From Spirochaetales bacterium (GTDB lineage Bacteria; Spirochaetota; Spirochaetia; Treponematales; Treponemataceae): DNA of 64,000 nt. The notes below the pieces were generated by a model. That model was given only the letters and a program-made list of their open reading frames with translations, made no database searches and had not been told where the DNA came from. The translations under genes and the position numbers were made by a program. The stretch is taken from assembly GCA_029098225.1 (NCBI GenBank), contig JAQXNX010000014.1:140790-204789 (forward strand). Reading direction: 5' to 3'. This document shows, one piece after another, positions 9,412 through 17,526 of this stretch. The first letter of the stretch is position 1, and each line of letters starts with the position of its first letter.

Positions 9412-10251
9412 ATGAATAAATTTTCAAAAATTACAGGATTGATTGCTTTTTGGACAAGAGTGGCAGCATTTTTATGTACAATATTTGTTATTGTATTTCA
9501 AAAACAAATTGTTAAACTCTTTAGTGAGTCTACACTAAATGTTACCGTTTTTCTGTATGAAGAAATTCTTATTAGATTTGTTTTATTAGTAATAGTAGGT
9601 TTGTTTTGTTATAAAAAAAAGACAAACAATAGAAATCGTGCAATAATAGCCTTATATTTTTTCCTATTTATAACATTATTATTTTCAAATCCATTCGTTT
9701 CGACAATTTCAGCAATGCTGTCAGGAATGAAAGGCTCAGAATATCTTGCTGCAAAAGCAATTCTTTCTTCTGCTTTACAATCTATAACATATATTTTTAC
9801 ATTGATAAGTACTGTATGCTTCTATTTATCAACAGGAACTTTAATTGTCTTAAATGATAATGAAACTAAAGAATTAGAAATTGAAGCCTCAGAAAAAAGC
9901 AGGACAAAATTAATTCTGTTTTCAGGATTTTTAGGAATATTCGGAATAGACAGATTCTATGCAAAAAATATAGCTATTGGAATTATTAAATTAGTACTTG
10001 GTTTGCCTATAGTAGTAAAGATTTTTCGTACCTTATTTAATCTAATTTTATATGGTTTTTCAAATTTTCTGGAATCTTTTCTTATAAATTCATATACTTT
10101 TAATCTAAATCAATCGAAATCTCTTTTTCTTTCAATCATTCTGGCAGTAATTCCGTATTTACCTATAACAATTTTTTCTATTAGGGATTTTGTTCTTTGT
10201 GTTTTAGGAAAAATAAAGGATTCCGAACATAAATTTATAATAAAGTGGTAA
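9412..10251 (+). CDS. Multi-pass membrane protein with TM2 domain
   Basis: Residues 1-155 hold four hydrophobic helices of no recognised family. Residues 166-198 match a TM2 domain: two short helices around GFLGIFGIDRFY followed by GIIKLVLG. TM2 proteins are small membrane proteins of mostly unknown function. The Shine-Dalgarno-like AAGGAAGAG lies 3 bp before the ATG. The following gene starts 2 bp after the stop codon, which implies translational coupling. No signal of transfer other than the strongly AT-rich composition of the cluster. Confidence 0.6.
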   Translation: MNKFSKITGLIAFWTRVAAFLCTIFVIVFQKQIVKLFSESTLNVTVFLYEEILIRFVLLVIVGLFCYKKKTNNRNRAIIALYFFLFITLLFSNPFVSTISAMLSGMKGSEYLAAKAILSSALQSITYIFTLISTVCFYLSTGTLIVLNDNETKELEIEASEKSRTKLILFSGFLGIFGIDRFYAKNIAIGIIKLVLGLPIVVKIFRTLFNLILYGFSNFLESFLINSYTFNLNQSKSLFLSIILAVIPYLPITIFSIRDFVLCVLGKIKDSEHKFIIKW

Positions 10252-10253
10252 AA

Positions 10254-10889
10254 ATGAATCAATTGGAAGAAGCTTTAACTATAGCAATTATTGGAGGAGC
10301 TGATGGACCCACTTCAATTTATATTTCAAAACAAAGCCTGTGGTTGATAATAATTGAAATTCTAATTTTTCTATTTATATTTGCTTTTGCAATATATGGA
10401 TTCGTTAAAAATATAAAAAAACGAAAAATTATAAAATCAATTATTTATGGAATAATTCTTCTGCTTGTAATTTTGCCCGTTACTATATTTGGAGTAAAAA
10501 GATACAAAATTATTAAAGAATATCAAAAATTTTATGATAATCTGTTTTTTTCAGAAAATACCGCAGAGCTTGGAATTTATACTGAAGCGGAAGATTTTGA
10601 ATATTTTAGAAAAAGTAATAAGCTTATAAATGTTAATATTGGTTCTGCAGGAATGGGATTTTTAATCGGTAAAAAACTGGGAGAAAATGAATTTAAAGTA
10701 GTAAAAGAAATATATGGAAGTGGAGTTCCTGTTGTAGCAGAAGAAACAGAAATTGCTTTATTAAATAATAATATTTTAAAAATATCTGAAGATGAATATT
10801 TTATTCTTGAAAATCATGTGTTAAAATATTTTAATAATGAAAAAGAATATTTAATTTACAGTATTGAAGACGATTGGATTTCCCAATGA
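10254..10889 (+). CDS. Membrane protein with an OadB-like GGADGPT motif
   Basis: The extreme N-terminus carries IIGGADGPTSIY (residues 12-23). This is the signature of the beta subunit of sodium-pumping decarboxylases (OadB/GcdB/MmdB), where its aspartate sits in the ion path. The rest of the 211-aa protein is unlike OadB: two membrane helices at about 27-50 and 60-82, then a hydrophilic domain of about 120 residues. It is therefore not a decarboxylase subunit in the ordinary sense. The ATG at 10254 was preferred to 10245, because the latter overlaps the upstream stop codon. The gene is tightly coupled to the TM2 gene. Function unknown. Confidence 0.55.
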   Translation: MNQLEEALTIAIIGGADGPTSIYISKQSLWLIIIEILIFLFIFAFAIYGFVKNIKKRKIIKSIIYGIILLLVILPVTIFGVKRYKIIKEYQKFYDNLFFSENTAELGIYTEAEDFEYFRKSNKLINVNIGSAGMGFLIGKKLGENEFKVVKEIYGSGVPVVAEETEIALLNNNILKISEDEYFILENHVLKYFNNEKEYLIYSIEDDWISQ

Positions 10890-10911
10890 AATGTATTTTT
10901 GGAGAAGAAAA

Positions 10912-11778
10912 ATGAAAAAAATTAATTTTGTAATTTTATTAGTATTTATTTTATCAATGAATGTCTTTGGATTTGATAAACAGAATCAGGTAATCAGCGG
11001 GCTTCAGAGCGGAAAATATGAGGACGTGAAAATACTTCTTCAAGAATGGGAAAAAGAAAATCCAAAAGATCCGGATTTAATGACCGGCTGGTTTAATTAT
11101 TATATAAATCGAAAGGCTGAAGAAAAAAGCATGTTCGGTTATATGAAAAACGGACAGTATGGAATGTATTCAAAAATAGTTTATGATGAAAATGATTTGA
11201 AAACAGCCATTTCATATCTTGATAAAGCCTTAAAAACTAATCCATACAGAATGGATATATATTTTGGTAAAATTAATTCACTTCTGTCTGCTGAAAAATA
11301 TTCAGATGGCTCAAAAGCAATTATTGATTTTCTTAAAGCTTATGAAAAAAACAAAACGGACTGGTATTGGTCATATAATCAAAAATTTAGTGATAACAAT
11401 TGGAATGTTGAAAATATTGTATTAGGTACATTACAAGATTACTGTCAGTTATTTGATTTTTATGTTGACCGCGATTCTGTAAAAAGTGCACTCGACCAGA
11501 TCTTAAAGGTATTCCCTAAAAATGTAGTATTTTTAAATTATCTGTCTTATTATTATTCCTCAGCAAAAGAATATGAAAAATCAATTGAAGTATTACTATC
11601 AGCTTATAAAATAGATCCTGATGATTATATTATTATAGGAAACCTTGCTTCCGATTATGAAAAAATGGAAAATTATAAAGAAGCTGAAAAATGGTATACT
11701 ATTATGTCAAAAATAAACTCAGATAATGCAAAAGCTTATGCTTCTGAAGGCTTAGAAAGAGTTAGAAATAAAAAATAA
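10912..11778 (+). CDS. Exported TPR-repeat protein
   Basis: A signal peptide (KKINFVILLVFILSMNVFGF) is followed by helical repeats. Residues 95-125 (AISYLDKALKTNPYRMDIYF) and about 190-285 (EKSIEVLLSAYKIDPDDY, YKEAEKWYTIM) have the spacing of tetratricopeptide repeats. These serve as protein-protein scaffolds, so no reaction is expected. The start is the ATG at 10912, preceded by GGAGAAGAA; upstream in-frame codons lack a signal peptide. It slightly overlaps the end of the upstream gene's region and probably belongs to the same transcript. A terminator follows. Confidence 0.65.
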   Translation: MKKINFVILLVFILSMNVFGFDKQNQVISGLQSGKYEDVKILLQEWEKENPKDPDLMTGWFNYYINRKAEEKSMFGYMKNGQYGMYSKIVYDENDLKTAISYLDKALKTNPYRMDIYFGKINSLLSAEKYSDGSKAIIDFLKAYEKNKTDWYWSYNQKFSDNNWNVENIVLGTLQDYCQLFDFYVDRDSVKSALDQILKVFPKNVVFLNYLSYYYSSAKEYEKSIEVLLSAYKIDPDDYIIIGNLASDYEKMENYKEAEKWYTIMSKINSDNAKAYASEGLERVRNKK

Positions 11779-11819
11779 CATAAAAAACTCCAAAACCGAC
11801 TGCGGAACAATCAATTGCG

Positions 11820-11850
11820 CGGGAAAAATTCCCGGGTTTTGATTTTTTTT
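11820..11850 (+). terminator. Intrinsic terminator after the TPR gene
   Basis: Stem CGGGAA/TTCCCG (11820-11834) followed by GGTTTTGATTTTTTTT. Confidence 0.7.
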
Positions 11851-11929
11851 ATTTTATAATTTAAGCCGGTTTTTCTGCTTTTCATATACAGCTTTTATCT
11901 TTATTATATCTGTATTGAGGAAAATAAAA

Positions 11930-13171
11930 ATGAAAAAAGTATCTAAAATCATCTGTATTGTATTAACTTCTATTCTGGCTTTGATTTTGCTTGCCATTGC
12001 AGTAATCACTTTTATCTTTAGGAATGAAATTTCATCAATTTCTTCTATTAAATTGCTAAAACCCCGCGTGGAAAATTCCCTGCAGTGTGGAATCTACGAA
12101 ATGACCTTTAATGGCGATTATTATTTTGAAGATTATCTGGCTCAGGGTGGCGCTAAAAACGACCGCGAGCTTCTGGACTTCATAATGAATAAAATGACTA
12201 AGGGGCTTTTGAAGATTAAAATCAATACTTCAAAAATCGGCTGTTCTTCTTTTACTGCTCACAAAGAAAACGGCGAACATCTCTTTGCACGAAACTACGA
12301 CCTGTATGCGACAAACACCTGCATTGTCCGCGTCAAAGGAAATAAAAAACGCCATGCTTCAATTTCTACTGTGGACACTTCTTTTATAAATATTCCGGCC
12401 CGGGCTGATATGAATAATCTTATTTCCAAAGCTTATGCCCTTGCCGCTCCTTATGCACCTCTCGATGGGCTTAATGATGCGGGAATCAGCTGCGGAATTT
12501 ATATGACCTATCAGGGTGTGGGAAAAAATGTTATTGCGACAGATCAGAATACAGACCTTCCCGACATTTCTCCAACTGCCCTTATTCGATTGATTCTTGA
12601 TTATGCTGATTCCCTTGATGAAGCTGTGGACTTTGCCAGAAGCTATGATATGCACGATTCTGCAGGAACTTCATTTCATATAATGGTTGCAGAGCCTTCC
12701 GGAAGAAGTGCAATTCTTGAATGGGTTAATGACACTGATGAAAGTGATAACTACGGAAGCCTGCGTAAGTTAGTAGTAACTTACAATGACCAGGATTCAA
12801 ATATCGGCAAGCGCGAAGGTGAATCTGATTTTCAGTGGGTTACAAATTTTATAATTCAGCCGGGATATTATAAGGTTTATAATAATGACCTGACCGGCTG
12901 GGACCGCTACAATATTATTTACGATGAGCTTTCAAAAAGCGATGGCCTTGTAGCTGATGAAATGGATGCCATGGATATTCTTCATAAGGTTTCGCAGAGA
13001 ACTGTAAGACCTGACCGCAAGGCAGATGATTTTATTCTGACTATTCACAGCGTAATTTATAATCTTGATAATCTGACTACCCTCTGGTGCGGCAATGAAC
13101 AGTATGCTGACACTGAAGGAATGTTTAAATATGAATTAAATAAAAAGAAGCGGATTTTTATGAAAAAATAA
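11930..13171 (+). CDS. Choloylglycine-hydrolase-like linear amide hydrolase, membrane anchored
   Basis: This is an Ntn-type hydrolase of the linear C-N amide / penicillin-V-acylase-like group. A hydrophobic helix at residues 8-30 anchors or exports it. The probable nucleophile is C105 in IGCSSFTA, followed about 15 residues later by LFARNYD, whose arginine is a conserved active-site residue. Further family features are PLDGLNDAGISCGIY and AILEW. Classical members expose the cysteine by processing; here it lies deep behind an N-terminal segment, so a propeptide must be cleaved or the mechanism differs. A paralogue lies 2.4 kb away on the other strand. The start at 11930 fits GAGGA 8 bp upstream. 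Substrate unknown: bile-salt-like amides, acylated amino acids and peptides are all possible. Confidence 0.75.
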   Translation: MKKVSKIICIVLTSILALILLAIAVITFIFRNEISSISSIKLLKPRVENSLQCGIYEMTFNGDYYFEDYLAQGGAKNDRELLDFIMNKMTKGLLKIKINTSKIGCSSFTAHKENGEHLFARNYDLYATNTCIVRVKGNKKRHASISTVDTSFINIPARADMNNLISKAYALAAPYAPLDGLNDAGISCGIYMTYQGVGKNVIATDQNTDLPDISPTALIRLILDYADSLDEAVDFARSYDMHDSAGTSFHIMVAEPSGRSAILEWVNDTDESDNYGSLRKLVVTYNDQDSNIGKREGESDFQWVTNFIIQPGYYKVYNNDLTGWDRYNIIYDELSKSDGLVADEMDAMDILHKVSQRTVRPDRKADDFILTIHSVIYNLDNLTTLWCGNEQYADTEGMFKYELNKKKRIFMKK

Positions 13172-13186
13172 CTGAAAGCGATAATT

Positions 13187-14155
13187 TCAGTTAAGACTTA
13201 CATAAGAGCTTTCTTCAACGATTCGTTGTCCGTCGGCGCTAAGAATAAAAGAAATTACTTTTTGAATGTCTGCCCGTTCTGAATCAGAAGCCCTGTAAAT
13301 TGCATAAAAGTTTGAAACAATCGGATATGTATGATTTCTGATGTTTTCTTTTGTTGGAGCAACTCCATTTAAGGCAAGCAGCTTAATATTCTGTGAGGCA
13401 ACAATTCCTTCAACATAGTATCGGAAGGAATAGCCCAAAGTACGACCGGCATAAATTGAATTTGCCGGCTTTATTTTCTGGCCATTCATAAAAGAAAGCA
13501 TGGCTGTCTGGCTTCCGCTTCCATCTGGTCTTGTAATTGCAGATATTTTTGAATTATCTCCGCCAACTTCTGACCAGCTGCGGAGCTTTCCAGAATAAAT
13601 AGCGCGTATCTGGTCAATTGTCAGAGAATCAACTGGATTATTTTTATTTACAAGAAAAACAAAAGCTTCAAAGCCTATAGGAATCTGAACAAGTTCAACA
13701 TTGTTTTGCGCTGCATATTCAAGCTGCTTTTCCGAAGGCTCTGCACAAAAAATAATATCAGCTGTGCCATTTACAATTGCTTTATAAGCGCCGCCTGTAT
13801 TACGTTTTTGCAGGAGACTTTTTTCCGTAAAATCAGTTCCATTAAAAAAACAGGTTCCTTCTGGATACATTGCATTAAAGAATGCAGAATAAACTGGATA
13901 AAGAGCAGTTGCGCCATCAAGAACAGGCATTTTTTCGTCAGGCTTAAAACAATATTCGTCAGAAGCCTTTAGTTTTACAATTTTTGATTTATCTTCAAAG
14001 GGGAGATAGTCTTCCAGCACAATTGATTTAGCCTGCATTTCTTTTCCGAATGGATTCTGTAAACGTTTGATAAAATGTGTATATAGGAAAACATCAAAAA
14101 GAATAAAAGGAAGTGCGCAATAAATACATATAATTATACAAACAGAACGCTTCAT
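13187..14155 (-). CDS. PstS-like substrate-binding protein, membrane anchored
   Basis: An N-terminal hydrophobic helix (residues 4-24) precedes a type-2 periplasmic binding fold. Motifs shared with phosphate-binding PstS proteins are VLDGATALYP, DIIFCAEPS, IDQIRAIYSGKLRSW and the serine-rich loop DGSGSQTAM. There are no PstA/B/C genes nearby, so it is not part of a standard phosphate importer. It is the last gene of a three-gene cluster: two tiny membrane-protein genes end 3 bp and 147 bp before its ATG. A sensing role is possible. Ligand identity is inferred only from the fold. Confidence 0.7.
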   Translation of the reverse strand: MKRSVCIIICIYCALPFILFDVFLYTHFIKRLQNPFGKEMQAKSIVLEDYLPFEDKSKIVKLKASDEYCFKPDEKMPVLDGATALYPVYSAFFNAMYPEGTCFFNGTDFTEKSLLQKRNTGGAYKAIVNGTADIIFCAEPSEKQLEYAAQNNVELVQIPIGFEAFVFLVNKNNPVDSLTIDQIRAIYSGKLRSWSEVGGDNSKISAITRPDGSGSQTAMLSFMNGQKIKPANSIYAGRTLGYSFRYYVEGIVASQNIKLLALNGVAPTKENIRNHTYPIVSNFYAIYRASDSERADIQKVISFILSADGQRIVEESSYVSLN

Positions 14156-14158
14156 AAA

Positions 14159-14299
14159 TTACCTGATTTTTTCATTTGAAATAAAAGCTGTAAGTGAACT
14201 GTTTTTCAGAAGATACCAGGTGTAGCCAGCCAGACAGCAGGAAGATAAAATGCCTAAACTTAATGTAATTATAATTGCCGGAATAAATTTATTTTTCAT
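14159..14299 (-). CDS. Small membrane protein, 46 aa
   Basis: This short frame starts MKNKFIPAIIITLSLG and has one hydrophobic segment (about residues 5-25, with two adjacent cysteines in LSSCCLAGY), then a short polar tail. Its ATG lies 3 bp after the stop of the 74-codon gene, and its stop lies 3 bp before the ATG of the PstS-like gene, so it is translationally coupled on both sides. That packing is the main reason to accept it. A lipobox-like reading (LSSC) is possible. Family unknown. Confidence 0.6.
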   Translation of the reverse strand: MKNKFIPAIIITLSLGILSSCCLAGYTWYLLKNSSLTAFISNEKIR

Positions 14300-14302
14300 T
14301 TT

Positions 14303-14527
14303 TTACATACCATGCACAGCCAGATTATAGATAATAATCATAACAAAAATAAAAGCAGCAATAATGGTTAATGAAATAATACTGCAAATTATAATAGCAA
14401 ATATCCAGATGCTTCGTTTTGTTTTTTCTTCTTTTGGAAGAGTTCTAAGCTTTATAATTCCTAGGACAACAATATAGATATTAATTATTCCAAAAGCTAT
14501 TATTAAAATTGTAAATAATAATTCCAT
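14303..14527 (-). CDS. Small two-helix membrane protein, 74 aa
   Basis: Two strongly hydrophobic helices (about residues 3-27 and 41-70) are separated by a charged loop (RTLPKEEKTKRS). It is the first gene of the cluster leading into the 46-codon gene and the PstS-like gene. I do not recognise the family. It may be a membrane partner of the binding protein, which is suggested only by the tight operon. Confidence 0.55.
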   Translation of the reverse strand: MELLFTILIIAFGIINIYIVVLGIIKLRTLPKEEKTKRSIWIFAIIICSIISLTIIAAFIFVMIIIYNLAVHGM

Positions 14528-14588
14528 AAATTAAATATAAATTGAATTCATAAGATTTTCTAGTTTAAAATATTTACCGGTAAACAAG

Positions 14589-14660
14589 GAAGGGTAGCGG
14601 ACAAGACCGGAGCGCTTTTGCGCGAGGACTTGGGAGCGAGGTAGGGGCTCCTCCCTCCTA
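14589..14660 (+). repeat. GC-rich intergenic repeat, family B
   Basis: This patch contains AAGGGTAGCGGA, a GCGC-TTTT-GCGC hairpin, GGGAGCGAGG and a CTCCTCCCTCCT end. The same blocks occur in the same order at 30043-30105 (GGGGTAGCGGA, GAAGCGAGGGG, CCCCTCCTTCT). It lies between the stop codon of the DUF3021-like gene and the promoter region of the 74-codon gene. Confidence 0.6.
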
Positions 14661-14664
14661 TATT

Positions 14665-15090
14665 TTATTTATTTCTATTGTGTAATTTTTTATTCAATTC
14701 GTTTGCGGTGTTGGAATCTACCTTGTACGAAATAAAAAGTACGAATGCATACACTGCAACTATTACACCTTCGAACGCAATGAACGATGCAATTTGTGTA
14801 AAGCAGAACCAGCCGGAAAAATTTCCGATTACAAGTACGATTGTGTTTATAATTAAAAAATAAACAATTTCCATAATCAGCATTTTTGTTTTGGAAATTG
14901 ATTTGTCTACAAGAAATGGAATGTAGAATACCGCAGAAAGAAATCCGATTAACAGAATAAAAAGAATATCGAAAATATCAAAGCTTGCAGAAAATCCTAC
15001 GAATGCAACCAGATAAATTGAAGTAAAAATAAAGATTGAAGTTACAACTCTTGTAAATATAGAAATTAAAGCATTAATTAATTCTTTCAT
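14665..15090 (-). CDS. Four-helix membrane protein, DUF3021-like LytTR partner
   Basis: The 141-aa protein has four hydrophobic helices (about 12-32, 40-60, 70-90, 100-122) and a short charged tail. Size, topology and position just after a LytTR regulator match DUF3021-type proteins. In characterised LytTR regulatory systems a small membrane protein of this kind holds its cognate regulator inactive. GGGGA lies 6 nt before the ATG, and the gene starts 27 bp after the regulator stop. The inhibitory role is inferred from that family context. Confidence 0.65.
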   Translation of the reverse strand: MKELINALISIFTRVVTSIFIFTSIYLVAFVGFSASFDIFDILFILLIGFLSAVFYIPFLVDKSISKTKMLIMEIVYFLIINTIVLVIGNFSGWFCFTQIASFIAFEGVIVAVYAFVLFISYKVDSNTANELNKKLHNRNK

Positions 15091-15117
15091 ATAAATCCCC
15101 GTTCTATTTTCTGCAGA

Positions 15118-15555
15118 TTAAAACTCAAGAAGTTCTTTTAGTTTTGGAACATAGTTTCTGGAAATAATAACCTTGTATCCGTTTTTTAAAACTGCTTCAA
15201 AACGCCCGCTGAATGCAGGCGAAAGGCTTTCGATTTTATCAATATTCACAATTACAGCTTTATTGGCACGGAAGAAAATTCTTTCAGGCAGAATTTCTTC
15301 CAGCTCATAAAGCTTCAGTTTTGTTTCAAAAACTTCTTTTTGCGTGTAGGCAAAAACCTTGTCGTCTACAGATTCAAAATATAAAACTTCATTTTTTTCA
15401 ACCAGATGAATCTGATTGTTTTTGTAAAAGTTGATTTTTGAATTTCCGTTTTTCAGCTGATTCAAAAGCTTTGTAATTCCTTCATCCAGAAATTCGCACT
15501 TTACAATAATTTCGTCTTCTTCATCCGGTTTTTTGTCTAAAATAGTAATCTTCAT
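15118..15555 (-). CDS. Stand-alone LytTR-family DNA-binding regulator
   Basis: The LytTR DNA-binding domain fills residues 45-145. Visible motifs are INFYKNNQIHLVEKNEVLYFE, shortened here to its HLVEKNEVLYFE core, then IFFRANKAVIVNIDKIESL and GYKVIISRNYVPKLKELL. There is no receiver domain, so it is not a classical response regulator. The N-terminal 40 residues form a small ferredoxin-like start. Its ATG directly abuts the stop codon of the upstream amidase gene, and the four-helix membrane protein follows. This is the layout of a LytTR regulator paired with a membrane inhibitor. Targets probably include its own operon. Confidence 0.88.
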   Translation of the reverse strand: MKITILDKKPDEEDEIIVKCEFLDEGITKLLNQLKNGNSKINFYKNNQIHLVEKNEVLYFESVDDKVFAYTQKEVFETKLKLYELEEILPERIFFRANKAVIVNIDKIESLSPAFSGRFEAVLKNGYKVIISRNYVPKLKELLEF

Positions 15556-16647
15556 CTAAAATTCCACTATAATAGGTTTATCATAATTTTCCCTAAAATA
15601 ATAGACTACTTTTCGTTTATTTGGTTCAAAAACAGCACTCCATGCAGTTAATTCTTCGCCACTTTTACTATACTGGCTTGCATGAACAGATTTTAAAGCA
15701 TCGCGAACATCGCTTGTATTCAATTTGTACTGTAAAGCTTCGCAGGTGTCCTTTAATATTCCAAAACGAAGTCTTGAATTACCAGCCTGTTCATTAATTC
15801 CGTCATCTTTTTTTGGAGAGTCGGCAGTATAGTGATTTGTAAGAACAGGAGTTTCTGTTACATACATTTCGTTATTTGCCCATTCAACTACAACACTTTT
15901 TCCGTTGTTATCTGCAATTGCAAAGTGGTGAGCAGCTCCAATAACAGAGTGCATGTCGTGATTTTCAAGAATTTCAATTGCTTCATCAACAGTTGCGGCT
16001 CTATCCAGAATAAGACGGATTGCGTCGGTTGTTGTAACACTTATTTTTCCGCGTTCCTGAGCAGTTGTTTCTCTGTCTCCTGCCATTAAATCTGCAATGT
16101 ATAAACCTTTTTCATTCATTCCATCCATTGGCACATAAATAATTCCAAGCGCAACGGCATCGGCAGGAAACTTGTAGCTTGGTTCCCAGTCACGGTTAAT
16201 TCCAAGATGAGAAAGACAGCAGGTAGAAATTGATTCGTAACCGTTATCTGGTTTTGTGTGAACAATCATAACTGCACAGTCATTCCAGTCGTAGTTTCTT
16301 CCAAAAATCATTCCGCCGCAGGAATCTGCATTTTTAGCAGAAAGAGATGCACAACCAAAATCACCAAAAGAAATCTTTACTTCTGATTCAGATTTATTTC
16401 TTGGTGAAGACCAGGTTCCTTTTTTAAGAGACTTAGTAATGAAGTTAATTAAATCTCCAACAGATTTTCCACCACCGTTAGAAAGATATTCATCCAGACC
16501 ATAATCTCCTTCAAACTCTAAATAAAAAACACCATCATCAATCTGCTTCATTGATTTTATGGCTTCCATTTCATCGCGGTATGCACAGGATGAAAACAAA
16601 AATCCTAAAACCAGAAAAAACACAAAAATAAACTTACTCTTTTTCAT
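15556..16647 (-). CDS. Choloylglycine-hydrolase-like lipoprotein
   Basis: Paralogue of the hydrolase at 11930-13171. A signal peptide ends at LFSSC (lipidated C21), so this copy is a lipoprotein rather than helix-anchored. The probable nucleophile C99 sits in FGCASLSA, with IFGRNYDW about 15 residues later and VPMDGMNEKGLYIAD further on. The ATG at 16647 has AGGAG 6 nt upstream; longer readings lack a signal peptide. It is the first gene of an operon with the LytTR regulator (no gap) and the four-helix protein, which suggests the enzyme and the regulator act in one circuit. Substrate unknown. Confidence 0.78.
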   Translation of the reverse strand: MKKSKFIFVFFLVLGFLFSSCAYRDEMEAIKSMKQIDDGVFYLEFEGDYGLDEYLSNGGGKSVGDLINFITKSLKKGTWSSPRNKSESEVKISFGDFGCASLSAKNADSCGGMIFGRNYDWNDCAVMIVHTKPDNGYESISTCCLSHLGINRDWEPSYKFPADAVALGIIYVPMDGMNEKGLYIADLMAGDRETTAQERGKISVTTTDAIRLILDRAATVDEAIEILENHDMHSVIGAAHHFAIADNNGKSVVVEWANNEMYVTETPVLTNHYTADSPKKDDGINEQAGNSRLRFGILKDTCEALQYKLNTSDVRDALKSVHASQYSKSGEELTAWSAVFEPNKRKVVYYFRENYDKPIIVEF

Positions 16648-16856
16648 AAAAAACTCCTGAAATATTTGTACCATCTGCGAAAAACTATTTTTTCTGCAGC
16701 TGTAATTTTGTGCCGTTGTCCATGGATAGTTTCCGTGGCTTCGGCGTTGTATGAGTTGAGTATAAGTTTGAACTGAAAATCCTACAATCAGCAAAAAGGT
16801 AAGATGCATTTTTGCATGGGTAAGATTCAAAATTTGAAGTATGAAAAAATGAAAGA

Positions 16857-16887
16857 CAGCCATAATTTGCGGAAAAAGTTATGGCTG
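16857..16887 (-). terminator. Terminator downstream of the thioesterase gene
   Basis: Stem CAGCCATAA/TTATGGCTG around a 13-nt loop, followed on the minus strand by TCTTTCATTTTTTC. Confidence 0.6.
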
Positions 16888-16917
16888 TTTAAGAAAAATG
16901 ACTTTTGCAGGGAAAAA

Positions 16918-17325
16918 TTATTTTTGTAATTTCATTCCATTGATGGTTACGTAAGCAATTTTTGTTCCAAGCTCGTCTGTAACGTTAATTACATAAAGAC
17001 AGGTTGATCTTCCGTCTTTTATTAAAGTAGATTCAGCAATCAGTTTTTTGCCCTTTGCCATTCCTAAGAATGTAATCTGACTCGTTGTAGAAACAGTCTG
17101 CGGCTGATTAAAATTCGAAGAAACCGCAAAAGTGTAATCGGCAAGAGTAAAAATTGCGCCGCCCATTACGCCGCCATAAGCGTTTTTATGATGTTCCTGA
17201 ATTTCAAAAGAGCATTTTGCATAATGCTCACCAATTTCTTCTATTATAATACCTGTAGCTTTTGTGGCATACAAGTCGCCGCCAAAAAATTCACGGGCTT
17301 TTTCTAAATCTGCTGTATTTTCCAT
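16918..17325 (-). CDS. PaaI-family hotdog-fold acyl-CoA thioesterase
   Basis: This small cytoplasmic thioesterase hydrolyses acyl- or aryl-CoA thioesters. The family core lies at about residues 44-66: HHKNAYGGVMGGAIFTLAD, where the asparagine and the paired glycines line the active site and the aspartate ends the hot-dog helix. The 135-aa length is standard. It has no obvious operon partner, and the substrate is not predictable. A terminator lies just after the gene. Confidence 0.88.
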   Translation of the reverse strand: MENTADLEKAREFFGGDLYATKATGIIIEEIGEHYAKCSFEIQEHHKNAYGGVMGGAIFTLADYTFAVSSNFNQPQTVSTTSQITFLGMAKGKKLIAESTLIKDGRSTCLYVINVTDELGTKIAYVTINGMKLQK

Positions 17326-17362
17326 AAGGGAAAGTATAACATAAAAGATTTATAAAAAAAAA

Positions 17363-17435
17363 GAGGGGAAAAGCCTTTCCCCTAATTCGCACTTCGTTGC
17401 TCATTACCCCTTTCGCCTAAGGGGCTCCGCCCCTT
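17363..17435 (-). repeat. GC-rich intergenic repeat, family B
   Basis: Read on the minus strand this has AAGGGGCGGAGCCCCTT (17435-17419), then AAAGGGGTAATGAGC, then AGGGGAAAGGCTTTTCCCCT, then a T run. The copy at 30023-30105 has the same sequence of parts: a GGGGGC-GAG-GCCCCC-type hairpin, AAGGGGTAGCGG, and a GGGGAAG..CCCC hairpin. The last hairpin plus T8 could work as a terminator. Confidence 0.6.
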
Positions 17436-17526
17436 AAAAACCCCTTAAAAATCTTCATAATAAGTTTTAGATTTATCAATTAAAGAGAAAGAAACAAAAA
17501 AACTTTGTTGTCTTCACTATCAAACA

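Noticed and set aside
16648..16863. Longer N-terminus for the lipoprotein amidase
   Set aside because: It would bury the lipoprotein signal; the ATG at 16647 has a good Shine-Dalgarno sequence.
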